Source: Actinomycetes bacterium
Lineage (GTDB): Bacteria; Actinomycetota; CADDZG01; JAHWKV01
DNA length: 40,178 nucleotides
NCBI GenBank assembly: GCA_029263035.1
Contig: JAJCYF010000238.1
Coordinates: forward strand, 1-40,178
Reading direction: 5' to 3'
The notes beneath the pieces were generated by a model. That model was not told the origin of the DNA. It made no database searches and saw only the letters and a list, made by a program, of their open reading frames with translations. The translations under genes were made by a program, and so were the position numbers. Below are positions 7,647-14,962 of the stretch, piece after piece. The stretch's first letter is position 1. Each line of letters opens with the position of its first letter.

Positions 7647-8303
7647 GTGAACGGAACCCCCTCTCTGAGGCTGACCCCGGTTACCGGAGTCCTGCTCCTG
7701 CTGGCGCTTGCCGCTACCGCTTTTGCCGTGGTGACCGCGTCGCGGGTACAGGACGAATGCCGGCCGGAGTGCGTACCGGCGAGGTTTGGCTCCAGCGCAT
7801 TCGGCGTTGACGGCCTGCCGGGCTCCGGCGCTTCGGGCGCCGACGGCGGCGCCGGCGGATCTATCGGCGGCCTGCCGGGCGGGGCGGGCGGCGCCGGCAC
7901 TGCCGGCACCGACGGCGGGTCGAGCTCGTGCGTAGGGGGCTGCAACGGAGCCCCCGGGGGGAATGCCACCGCAGGAGCGGGCGGGGCGGGTACGCCGGGA
8001 ACCTCAGCAGCCGGGTCGCCGGGTGCCGCCGGGGCTCCGGGCACCGCGGGGGCCGCAGGAACCGATGGGACCCCGGGAGCTGCGGGGGGCCCCGGCGCAT
8101 CCCAGCAGTCGCCGCCGCCGGCACCACAATCGCCGGCGCCCAACCTGGTGCAAGACCTTACGCCGGACAGCCCTGGTGCACCCGTCCCCGGTCCCTCCGG
8201 GTCTGCGGAGTCCGGTACGCCGGCGCCGGGCTGCGGGGGCCTGGGCGGATTGCTGAACCTGGTCGGGATCCTGGGTCTGGGAGACCTGCTCAACCTCTGC
8301 TGA
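7647..8303 (+). CDS. Secreted collagen-like Gly-rich protein
   Basis: A 218-residue predicted secreted protein. It begins with a signal-like helix (VTGVLLLLALAATAFAVV) and a short Cys pair (DECRPEC). Two Gly-rich tracts follow. The second contains an uninterrupted run of Gly-X-Y triplets (SPGAAGAPGTAGAAGTDG, then TPGAAGGPG), the repeat that forms collagen-like triple helices in bacteria. A Pro-rich linker and a hydrophobic tail (LGGLLNLVGILGLGDLLNLC) close the protein. The tail ends in Cys and might anchor or oligomerise it. The GTG at 7647 overlaps the TGA of an upstream 18-codon frame, and the ribosome site is poor, so the exact start is uncertain. Function is unknown; triple-helix formation is inferred only from the repeat. 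Confidence 0.7.
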   Translation: MNGTPSLRLTPVTGVLLLLALAATAFAVVTASRVQDECRPECVPARFGSSAFGVDGLPGSGASGADGGAGGSIGGLPGGAGGAGTAGTDGGSSSCVGGCNGAPGGNATAGAGGAGTPGTSAAGSPGAAGAPGTAGAAGTDGTPGAAGGPGASQQSPPPAPQSPAPNLVQDLTPDSPGAPVPGPSGSAESGTPAPGCGGLGGLLNLVGILGLGDLLNLC

Positions 8304-8311
8304 TCCGACGC

Positions 8312-8317
8312 TAAAGT
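8312..8317 (+). promoter_or_regulatory. Candidate -10 hexamer of the methyltransferase gene (leaderless)
   Basis: TAAAGT, five bases before the ATG at 8323. No ribosome site lies between. This fits a transcript that starts at or next to the initiation codon. Confidence 0.35.
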
Positions 8318-8322
8318 GCGGT

Positions 8323-8904
8323 ATGGACTCCGGCACCGACGCACCGATACCCGACCCGATACCCCAGGGCCCGATACCCCAGGGATGGCATCAAGGCGCG
8401 CCCCCGTCTGCTTGGGTCGTCCGGTTCGCCGGCCTGGTCCCCCGGGACGGGATTGTCCTGGACCTGGCCTGCGGCGCCGGCCGGCACACCCGTTTGTTCG
8501 TCGAGCGGGGGAACCGTGTGGTGGCGGTGGACCGGGACCTGCGGGGCATTGAGGAGCTAAAGGACCATCCCGGCGTCGAGCCGCATGAGCTCGACCTGGA
8601 AAGCGGAGCGCCCTTCCCCTTCGCCGGCCGGTCCTTCGACGCCGTCGTGGTGGCCAACTACCTCTACCGCCCGATCCTGCCGGATCTGGTGGGTGCGTTG
8701 GCCAGAGGTGGAGTGTTCCTCTACGAGACCTTTGCCCAGGGCAATCAGGAGCTGGGGACCCCGAAGAACCCCGATTTCCTGCTGAACCGGGGAGAGCTGC
8801 TGGACCTGGTGCGGCCGCACCTTCAGGTAGTTGCCTACGAAGACCTCGAAGTGGCCGAACCCAAGCGCGCGGTTGTCCAGCGAATCGCAGCCGTAAAGCG
8901 TTAG
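8323..8904 (+). CDS. Class I SAM-dependent methyltransferase
   Basis: A 193-residue cytoplasmic methyltransferase of the TehB/Methyltransf_25 type. Motif I is VLDLACGAGRHTRLF (about residues 45-59), which binds SAM; the acidic end of strand 2 is VVAVDRD; motif IV is FDAVVVANYLYRP; and a later strand is GGVFLYETFAQGN. The segment ELGTPKNPDFLLNRGELL is shared, as I recall, with a widespread subfamily of unknown substrate. The N-terminus carries a curious PIPQGPIPQG repeat. The start has no ribosome site but a well-placed -10-like hexamer, so leaderless translation is likely. It converges on the cupin gene with a 22-base gap. The substrate cannot be inferred. Confidence 0.85.
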   Translation: MDSGTDAPIPDPIPQGPIPQGWHQGAPPSAWVVRFAGLVPRDGIVLDLACGAGRHTRLFVERGNRVVAVDRDLRGIEELKDHPGVEPHELDLESGAPFPFAGRSFDAVVVANYLYRPILPDLVGALARGGVFLYETFAQGNQELGTPKNPDFLLNRGELLDLVRPHLQVVAYEDLEVAEPKRAVVQRIAAVKR

Positions 8905-8926
8905 GTAATTTGGCCGGGAGTACCGT

Positions 8927-9322
8927 CTACGCCTTGTGGCGGTTGTACTCCTCATCGGAAACCTTGTCGGCCAGCCACTCGGTGGCACCGCCGGTGGTGA
9001 GAGACAGATGCATCATCGGGCTGTTGGGACGTGCCCCATGCCAGTGCCGTTCGCCGGGAGAGGCGTAGACGACGTCGCCGGCGGAGAACTCCACCGTTGT
9101 CCCGTCGTCTTTTTGCACCAGGCCGGCGCCGTTGACGACGTAGAGCACCTGACCATCCGGGTGGGTGTGCCAGTCGGTGCGGGCTCCGGGCTCGAACTGT
9201 ACCGCCAGGGCGTTCAGCCCCTTTTCGGTTGCGTGGCTCAGGGGGCCGAAGAACACCTTGCCGGTGAAGTGGTCGGCCGGTGCGGGCTCCCACGGAATGT
9301 CTTCAGCTTTGGTGTGTTTCAT
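8927..9322 (-). CDS. Small cupin-domain protein
   Basis: A 131-residue single-domain cupin. Cupin motif 1 is seen as DWHTHPDGQVLYVVNGAG, giving two His ligands and a downstream Gln in the position often occupied by Glu. Motif 2 is GDVVYASPGERHWHGA, giving the third His. A divalent metal site is therefore likely. The family includes dioxygenases, decarboxylase-associated cupins and pure binding proteins, and the sequence does not discriminate between them. I chose the ATG at 9322 (MKHTKAEDIPWE) because AAAGGGG lies six bases upstream; an ATG at 9349 would add nine residues without a ribosome site. It follows the large RCC1 protein gene at a 60-base distance on the same strand. Confidence 0.82.
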   Translation of the reverse strand: MKHTKAEDIPWEPAPADHFTGKVFFGPLSHATEKGLNALAVQFEPGARTDWHTHPDGQVLYVVNGAGLVQKDDGTTVEFSAGDVVYASPGERHWHGARPNSPMMHLSLTTGGATEWLADKVSDEEYNRHKA

Positions 9323-9382
9323 TCGATCCCCTTTCGGCAGGGCCGGCATAGTCCGGCGTCCACCCTACCTCCGAGGGGGCAA

Positions 9383-11923
9383 TCAGGTGTTGTAGAGGCT
9401 GTGGTAGAACCCGGCAGCGACATCGGTGGCGGTGACTCCGATCGCTTTGACCGCCGCGTGGCTGTCCACCGGGGTGCCGTCCCCGAGCTGGCTCACGCCG
9501 TTCCACCCCCAGCTCCAGACCGTTCCATCGTCCGCCAGTGCCAGGTTATGCAGGGAGCTGCCCGCCGATATCCATGCGATCCCGCCGAGGTTGCCGGTGG
9601 AGGGAACCTTGGGGCACGCCGTATTCGTCCCGCACCGCACCGCACCCACCAACGGACGGTCGGGGTAGGAGAGGGTAGCTCCGGCCTGTTGCTGGCCGTT
9701 GTATCCCCAGGCGAAGACCGATCCATCGTCCTTCAGTGCCACCGAGTGGGTCCATCCGGCGGCAACCCGGTAGGCGTTGGTCAGGTAGCGGACCGCCGCG
9801 GGGCGGGTTTGAGTCGTCCGGGTGCCGTCCCCCAGTTGCCCCTGCCCGTTGTAGCCCCACGCTCTGGCGGTTCCGTCCCGCAGCACGGCCAGGCTGTGGT
9901 AGCTTCCGGCCGAGACTGCGGTTGCGTTCGTGAGGTTGAGCTTCACGGGAACCTTGCGGTCCACTGCGGTGCCGTCACCGAGCTGCGAAAGGGCGTTGAA
10001 GCCCCAGGCCCAGACGGTCCCATCACGTTTGAGCGCCAGGTTGTGGAACCAGCCGGCGGAGACCTCGACGATGTCGGTCAGGCCGGCCACTTTCACCGGT
10101 ACCAGCCGGTCGGTGAGTGTGCCGTCGCCCAGCTGCCCGATTCCGTTCCAACCCCAGGCCCAAACCGTTCCGTCCTTTTTGACCGCGACCGTGTGCAGGT
10201 ACCCGGCGGATACGCCTGCCACGCCGTTCAGTCCCACCGGCTGCACCTGGGCAGCACTATCGACGGCCGTCCCGTTGCCCAGCTGGCCCAGGGCATTCCA
10301 GCCCCAGGTCCGCACGGTGCCGTCGCTCATCACCGCTGCACTGTGGAACAGGCCGCCGGCAACCTGGACCGAGCCGGAGTTGAAGGAGACCGACGGGGTG
10401 GTCCTTATTGCCTCCAACGTGCTTCCCCCGAGCTGGCCGTAGGCGTTGTAGCCCATGCCTCCAACCGATCCGCCGGTTGGGGATGCGTCGGAGACCTTGA
10501 TGCTGTAGACGTTCGTATCGGCAGCCGGGTAGATCTCCGGCGTGTTGCGAACCTTGACGTAGTGAGCGCCGCCGGTACGGGTCCGGAACTCGACCACTGC
10601 CAGTCCGCCCGCCGGTGGGATGTTGGATGCAAGAACCTTCTTGCCGTTGCCAGCCACCACCTCGATGGCCGGAGTTATGGCCGGGGCCTTGCTGACGATC
10701 TCAACCCGGTAGCGTTGGTTGGCGGCGGTCTGAAAGTACATCCAGTCCTGATCCGCCGGACCACAGAAGGCTCGGGAGGCGGCTGTGCCCAGGGCCAGCG
10801 CTCTTGCTGCGCCGGAGCTCTCGTCGGGTTCCAGGGCCTGGTCCGGGCAGGTGGCTACCGGGGTGGATCCGCCGGCGTCGGATGCCAGGAACCGGTTGTT
10901 CGCGGTGTTCCACTTCGTTGCCAGGTAGCTCCCGGCCGGCGGGTTGGTGTGGAAGTAGTCGTCGTTGTTGCAGTCGAACCGGCTCCAGTCGCGGCTGGTG
11001 GTGGAGCAGGCAATCTGCATCGGCGGGTAGTTGGGCGAGTCGGAGTAGCACATCACGTCGTACTCGTCGGTGCAGTGGTTGCCTCCGCTTCCGTGGGGTG
11101 CGGAGTTTTGGACTCCGCCCATCGTATGCATGTGCTCGTGGGCGGCGATATCCCCGCTCCAGCACCCGGCGTCGATGCGGGCGTAATCGGGGCCCTGGTT
11201 GTTCCAGTTCTCCTGCCCGGGACGGTCGTCGGCCACCATGGTGCCCACGCCGCAGAGGACGTTGGCGTCCATGAAGATCATGTACTTGCGATCGGATCGT
11301 TCGAACCCGAGGTCCTGCAGCTGGTTGATCGTGTTATTGAGGTTGTCGTCGCCGGAGGCCGAAAGCGTGAGGTTGAGAACCGACGGGGTGCACGTGGAGT
11401 CATGTACAAAACGGATGCGGCGCAGGCCTCCGGTGTCCTGGGCGCTGGACCGGTAGATCTGATCGGCCTCCCAGGCCCACTGCAGGAAAGAGGCTTTGTA
11501 CGCGGCGTAGCGGTCGGCCTTGACGGCTGCCCGCACATAGATGACCTGGGTGCGAAATCCGGTGGTTCCGTCGCCGTCGCAGGCAAAGGTGGTGGCGCCG
11601 GGGGTGAGCTTGCTAGCTGCCGCGCCGGACTCGCCTGTGGGGGCGAGCACTACGGGCTTTACGTCCCGCTCGATGTCCTTGCCGGGGGGTGCGGGGTCCT
11701 CGCCGTGGCTGCACTGCGCGCTGGTCTCATGCACGATCTCGAGTCCCTGCTGCCGGCACAGGTCCTTGATCCGCTGCTTCTCGGCCGCTTTGGGGCTGAG
11801 GGCCAGCGTGGGCGCCGCCGGGAAGAGGGTGGCTCCGACCGTCACCACCATCGCAATCAGCAGGAGCCGGTGGATCCGGCGCCGTCGCGCCACGCTTGAA
11901 AATGGGGCGATGGGGCCGTACAT
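9383..11923 (-). CDS. Secreted metzincin-like metalloprotease with PPC-like domain and seven-blade RCC1 propeller
   Basis: An 846-residue secreted protein. The ATG at 11923 is supported by AGGAAAGG eight bases upstream and begins a classic signal peptide (RRRRIHRLLLIAMVVTVGATL then FPAAPTLA). Residues to about 350 form a zinc-protease-like domain. The site is AAHEHMHTMGGVQ, with the first His at residue 262. It is followed by SAPHGSGGNHCTDEYDVMCYSD, whose VMCY resembles a Met-turn, so a metzincin fold is likely. About residues 360-480 resemble a bacterial pre-peptidase C-terminal (PPC) domain (DQDWMYFQ). From about 486 to the end there are seven RCC1 repeats, each with W-G-x-N-x4-Q-L-G and an SAG-x2-H strand, enough to close one propeller. 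It would act outside the cell; substrate and ligand are unknown. Confidence 0.88.
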   Translation of the reverse strand: MYGPIAPFSSVARRRRIHRLLLIAMVVTVGATLFPAAPTLALSPKAAEKQRIKDLCRQQGLEIVHETSAQCSHGEDPAPPGKDIERDVKPVVLAPTGESGAAASKLTPGATTFACDGDGTTGFRTQVIYVRAAVKADRYAAYKASFLQWAWEADQIYRSSAQDTGGLRRIRFVHDSTCTPSVLNLTLSASGDDNLNNTINQLQDLGFERSDRKYMIFMDANVLCGVGTMVADDRPGQENWNNQGPDYARIDAGCWSGDIAAHEHMHTMGGVQNSAPHGSGGNHCTDEYDVMCYSDSPNYPPMQIACSTTSRDWSRFDCNNDDYFHTNPPAGSYLATKWNTANNRFLASDAGGSTPVATCPDQALEPDESSGAARALALGTAASRAFCGPADQDWMYFQTAANQRYRVEIVSKAPAITPAIEVVAGNGKKVLASNIPPAGGLAVVEFRTRTGGAHYVKVRNTPEIYPAADTNVYSIKVSDASPTGGSVGGMGYNAYGQLGGSTLEAIRTTPSVSFNSGSVQVAGGLFHSAAVMSDGTVRTWGWNALGQLGNGTAVDSAAQVQPVGLNGVAGVSAGYLHTVAVKKDGTVWAWGWNGIGQLGDGTLTDRLVPVKVAGLTDIVEVSAGWFHNLALKRDGTVWAWGFNALSQLGDGTAVDRKVPVKLNLTNATAVSAGSYHSLAVLRDGTARAWGYNGQGQLGDGTRTTQTRPAAVRYLTNAYRVAAGWTHSVALKDDGSVFAWGYNGQQQAGATLSYPDRPLVGAVRCGTNTACPKVPSTGNLGGIAWISAGSSLHNLALADDGTVWSWGWNGVSQLGDGTPVDSHAAVKAIGVTATDVAAGFYHSLYNT

Positions 11924-12086
11924 GTTGGTTGCCTTTCCTGGGGCCGGGGACAGCGCATGTATCGGCATGCGGGCGTCGAACCTTAAACAGGTGCTGTGGA
12001 AATTAGATATTTCTCAGTTGTTTAGAGAGCTAACGAAGAACGGCCGGGCCTGCATGAGGTCGCCGGATAGGCAAGAATCAAGGGCG

Positions 12087-12593
12087 ATGAAGAACAAATC
12101 GGTCCTGTTGGTAGTCCTTCTGACCGTGCTCTGCGTGGTGGCCGCGTGCGGAGACGGCGGTTCCGGCAGCTCCGGAGAAGCCAGCCCGCCGGCCGGGGCC
12201 GGTGAGAGCCCCGGAGCCGGTTCGCCGGCGGCCGGACTCCTTGCCGAATCGGAGTGCCGCGAGTACGCCTCGGCTCTTGCCGGGTTCAACCCGGACCCCA
12301 CCAACCCCACCAGCGCGGCAAGCTTCACCGAGATTGCCGATTTCATGGAGCGGGTTGCCGACGATGTTCCCAACGAGATCTCGGACGATTTCCGCACCCT
12401 GGGTGCTGCGTACCGGGGCTTTGCCGAAGGCTCCGGAAACATTGACTTCACGAATCCGGCGGCGATGGCCGGCGTCACCCCCGAGCAGCTGCAGGAAATG
12501 GAGGCGGCGCTGAAGAATCTCGACACCGAAGAGGTCCGCACCGCAGCCGCCAACATCGAGAGCTTCATCAAGCAGAACTGCCCCCAGGGTTAG
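12087..12593 (+). CDS. Predicted lipoprotein, small helical
   Basis: A 168-residue predicted lipoprotein of unknown function. The signal is MKNKSVLLVVLLTVLCVVAAC with the lipobox Cys at residue 21. A Gly/Ser/Pro linker follows, then about 110 residues that look mainly helical (AASFTEIADFMERVADDV, PEQLQEMEAALKNLDTEEV). Single cysteines near the beginning (SECREY) and at the end (KQNC) of the domain could pair. The start at 12087 has AAGGG upstream and immediately precedes a proper signal; the frame is open further upstream but without coding character. It is followed after nine bases by another lipoprotein gene on the same strand. I do not recognise the domain. Confidence 0.75.
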   Translation: MKNKSVLLVVLLTVLCVVAACGDGGSGSSGEASPPAGAGESPGAGSPAAGLLAESECREYASALAGFNPDPTNPTSAASFTEIADFMERVADDVPNEISDDFRTLGAAYRGFAEGSGNIDFTNPAAMAGVTPEQLQEMEAALKNLDTEEVRTAAANIESFIKQNCPQG

Positions 12594-12596
12594 GGT
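12591..12596 (+). promoter_or_regulatory. Candidate -10 hexamer of the second lipoprotein gene (leaderless)
   Basis: TAGGGT, six bases before the GTG at 12603. It includes the stop codon of the preceding gene. It suggests an internal promoter in addition to possible co-transcription. Confidence 0.35.
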
Positions 12597-12602
12597 CTGG
12601 CA

Positions 12603-13262
12603 GTGGTAATTACGGGCAGGACCCCCAGATCGGCACGGTGGCTTGTGATGCTGCTCCTGCTGTTGCCGGCAGCGTGTGGCGGCGGCGAGACTCCCGATCC
12701 CGTGGAGACCGCGCCGACCCCAACCCTCACCGCCTCAACGTCACCTCCGCCCCCGGTCACCATTGACTGGTCGGCCCGTCCCACGGATCCCGTAGGGTTG
12801 GCCGACGGGTTCAGTGTGCAGGCGTGTCCCGGCGACGGCCCGTTTTTGTGCGTTGCCCGGTCCGCCGAGCCGGTGGGCTCCATCGAGTACCTCACCTTCC
12901 CCGGATCGGGCAGCGTTCTGCTGAATCTGGTGGAAGGCGACTACCGGGCCCTTGCTGAGGATCGTGAGCAGACCTGTCCCGGGTTCCGGGTGGAAACCGA
13001 GGAGCCGGTGATTGCCCCGGTTGGCGGGGCCACCGGCATGCGTTCTCAGGCCACTGTGATCGATGGGGACGGGGCAATAGTCGAGCGCTACGTGAAATTC
13101 TGGGCGGTGGACGATCGGGTCCACCTGCTGTCCGCCGAGGCACAGGAGCCGGGCAGCTGTTCGCCGGGCGACGGGGGCCAGTTTCGTGAGTCGGTGCTCA
13201 CCGAGTTCGTTCCCTCGTTCGCCGCGGTTGCCGAGGGGAGCCGCTTTCCCGCCGGCCGTTAG
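12603..13262 (+). CDS. Predicted lipoprotein, unknown function
   Basis: A 219-residue predicted lipoprotein. The signal ends in LLLLLPAAC, with a lipobox Cys, followed by a Pro/Thr-rich linker and a roughly 150-residue beta-rich domain. Four cysteines in the domain (QACPG, FLCVA, QTCPG, GSCSPG) suggest two disulfides, fitting an extracellular location. I recognise no catalytic motif. The GTG start at 12603 has no ribosome site but a suitably spaced TAGGGT. Its stop codon overlaps that of the convergent P450 gene by four bases (TTAG), leaving no space for an intrinsic terminator. Together with the upstream gene it forms a pair of lipoproteins, probably unrelated to each other in sequence. Confidence 0.75.
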   Translation: MVITGRTPRSARWLVMLLLLLPAACGGGETPDPVETAPTPTLTASTSPPPPVTIDWSARPTDPVGLADGFSVQACPGDGPFLCVARSAEPVGSIEYLTFPGSGSVLLNLVEGDYRALAEDREQTCPGFRVETEEPVIAPVGGATGMRSQATVIDGDGAIVERYVKFWAVDDRVHLLSAEAQEPGSCSPGDGGQFRESVLTEFVPSFAAVAEGSRFPAGR

Positions 13263-14653
13263 TCTCCGGCCGGGGAGTGGGGTGTGATCCGGCAGGGCAT
13301 CGGCTGATCCGGCCGGAGCGTGATGCCGGTAAACAGCTTGACCGGGCCGGGCGGCGAGTCGAACTCGAACGCCCGGACCAGCACCGGAGTCATGACAATC
13401 GTCTCCAGCATCGAGAAGTACTGTCCTATGCAGGCCCTGGGGCCACCGCCGAACGGGAAGTAGGCGTAGCGGTGGCGAGCCTTCTCCTTCTCAGGCCGGA
13501 AACGCTCCGGGTCGAACGTCTCCGGGTCGTCCCAGAAGTCCGGGTGCCGGTGGGTGACCCAGGGGCTGACCGCCGCGACCGCCCCCACCGGCAGGGTGTA
13601 TCCGCCGATCTCGTCCTCACGGACGATCAGGCGGGGGATGGCGTAGACCGCAGGGTAGAGGCGCATCGCCTCCTGGATGGCCATGGTGGTGTAGGCGAGG
13701 GCCCTGGTGTCGGCCGTGTTGGGCAGCCGGTCGTCCAGCACCTGGGCCGCCTCCTCCCGGACCTTTTGCTGAATTTCGGGGTGCAGGCCGAGCAGGTGGA
13801 GAGTGAAGGTTAGGGAGGTGGCCGTGGTCTCGTGGCCGGCCAGCAGGAAGATCAGCGCCTGGTCCCGCACCTCCTCGTCGCTCAGCCCGGTTCCGCCTTC
13901 GGGGTCCTGGGCGGACAGCAGAAGGCTCAGCAGGTCGTCCCGGCCCCCGGGATCGGCCCGGCGGTCGGCGATGAGGCCGTCCACCACGTCGTAAACCTGC
14001 TGCGTTGCACGGTTGGTGTGAAGGTTTCCCGGAGTGGGCCAGTGGTGGGGGATGTGGACGGGCGCCAGGCTGCGGGTGAACGCCTTCTTGCTCAGGTAGG
14101 GGACGTTGTCCTTGAGCACCGGCACGATCTGGTCGACATCGGTGCCGAACAGGGCCCGGCACACCACCCGCAGGCTGAACCGGGTCATCTCGCTGTGAAG
14201 GTCCACGGTCCCGTCCTTCTGGCGCATCGAGTCCCAACGGCCGACCAGCTCGGCGCTTTCCTGCGCCATCCTGTCGACGTAGCCGTTTACCCGGCTGTGG
14301 GTGAACAGGGGCTGGATGAGACGCTTCTGCCGCCGCCAGACCTCACCTTCGCTGGTCAGCAGGCCGTTGCCGACCAGGGCCCGAATCTCGTTGTAGGCCG
14401 CGTCCTGCTTGGCGTAACGGTCGGCGTTGCCCGCCAGAACCTGCTGGATCCCGTCGGGGTGGGCAATGCCGTAGGCAATGATCCTCATCGGGCCGGGGGG
14501 ACCGGCGACATAGCGGACGACGTCGCCGTACGTTTTCCTGCCTTCGGTGGTGGTGCCCAGAAAGTCGCGCAGGAGGTCGAGCGCGGACCCGACTACCGGT
14601 AGTCCCCGGGGACCCGGTGCCGTAGTGGCTGCTTTGGGTGCCGAAATCGCCAT
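13259..14653 (-). CDS. Cytochrome P450
   Basis: A 464-residue cytochrome P450 monooxygenase. The family signatures are complete: I-helix LLAGHETTAT (about residue 270) for oxygen activation, the K-helix ExxR as EAMR (about 328), the FDPERF segment, and the heme loop FPFGGGPRACIGQ with Cys408 as thiolate ligand. No membrane anchor is seen. Its features (GPRGLPVVGSALDLL, WRRQKRLIQPLF) resemble bacterial P450s of the CYP110/CYP102-like fatty-acid or terpene hydroxylase group, more than the short P450s that tailor peptides, but the substrate is not predictable. The ATG at 14653 is preferred because GGGAG precedes it; a start at 14689 would lie next to the upstream terminator. No ferredoxin or reductase gene is adjacent. 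Confidence 0.93.
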   Translation of the reverse strand: MAISAPKAATTAPGPRGLPVVGSALDLLRDFLGTTTEGRKTYGDVVRYVAGPPGPMRIIAYGIAHPDGIQQVLAGNADRYAKQDAAYNEIRALVGNGLLTSEGEVWRRQKRLIQPLFTHSRVNGYVDRMAQESAELVGRWDSMRQKDGTVDLHSEMTRFSLRVVCRALFGTDVDQIVPVLKDNVPYLSKKAFTRSLAPVHIPHHWPTPGNLHTNRATQQVYDVVDGLIADRRADPGGRDDLLSLLLSAQDPEGGTGLSDEEVRDQALIFLLAGHETTATSLTFTLHLLGLHPEIQQKVREEAAQVLDDRLPNTADTRALAYTTMAIQEAMRLYPAVYAIPRLIVREDEIGGYTLPVGAVAAVSPWVTHRHPDFWDDPETFDPERFRPEKEKARHRYAYFPFGGGPRACIGQYFSMLETIVMTPVLVRAFEFDSPPGPVKLFTGITLRPDQPMPCRITPHSPAGD

Positions 14654-14691
14654 GAATCTCCCGAAATTCTGCTGAAGCAATAGTCGCACAC

Positions 14692-14728
14692 AAAAAAGGC
14701 CCGGCGTCCCAGTAGCCGGGCCTTTTGT
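14692..14728 (-). terminator. Intrinsic terminator of the 71-residue peptide gene (potentially bidirectional)
   Basis: A perfect GGCCCGGC/GCCGGGCC stem (14698-14705 with 14715-14722) with a nine-base loop, extended by four A-T pairs. On the minus strand it is followed by six U residues. It lies 19 bases after the stop of the peptide gene and upstream of the P450 start, so it should separate the two transcripts. Confidence 0.85.
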
Positions 14729-14746
14729 TGTGCCGGAGCGCCGTTC

Positions 14747-14962
14747 TTAAGCGGCTTCCTCCAGCGAAGGGGCGGTGTAGAGGTCCCCCAGGAACTCCTC
14801 CATCTCTCCTACGGTAAATCCGGGGACCGCCGGCACCGGCATCTCATGCACAGGGGCAGGCTCGGACATATCGAACTCCGGCGCATCGGGGTCTTTGGGG
14901 GCGGTGTACAGGCCGCCAAGGGCGGTTTCAAGCTCTTCAGTGGTGATTCCAGGCGTTTGCAT
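14747..14962 (-). CDS. 71-residue acidic peptide with duplicated LG[G/D]LYTAP motif; possible peptide precursor
   Basis: A small protein of 71 residues, unlike anything I can name. It has two similar halves. Residues 7-22 read TTEELETALGGLYTAP, and residues 50-65 read TVGEMEEFLGDLYTAP. They are joined by a Pro/Glu/Met-rich linker. There are no cysteines and no membrane segment, and the charge is strongly negative. The first half resembles a double-glycine leader (EL-x4-GG at residues 10-17), so it might be a peptide precursor cut after Gly17; a protein-interaction peptide with two identical docking motifs is the alternative. The gene is well supported: a consensus AGGAGG site five bases before the ATG and a textbook terminator after the stop. 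The P450 lies downstream beyond that terminator. No protease, transporter or radical-SAM maturase is in the window. Confidence 0.72.
   Translation of the reverse strand: MQTPGITTEELETALGGLYTAPKDPDAPEFDMSEPAPVHEMPVPAVPGFTVGEMEEFLGDLYTAPSLEEAA

Noticed and set aside
7594..7650. An 18-codon frame (MSPRSTGKQ...) overlapping the collagen-like gene start as GTGA.
   Set aside because: No ribosome site, and its ATG overlaps a TACAAT box at 7590-7595 that would start RNA downstream of it. Translation is unlikely.
8936..11899. A 987-codon plus-strand open frame across the cupin and RCC1 protein genes.
   Set aside because: It is antisense to two genes with clear domains, signal peptide and ribosome sites. 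Its translation shows no domain or hydrophobic pattern, and long antisense frames are common in G+C-rich DNA.
13259..14962. A P450-modified peptide gene cluster.
   Set aside because: A strong terminator separates the two genes, the P450 is of a long type, and no protease, transporter or other maturase is present. Retained only as a possibility.
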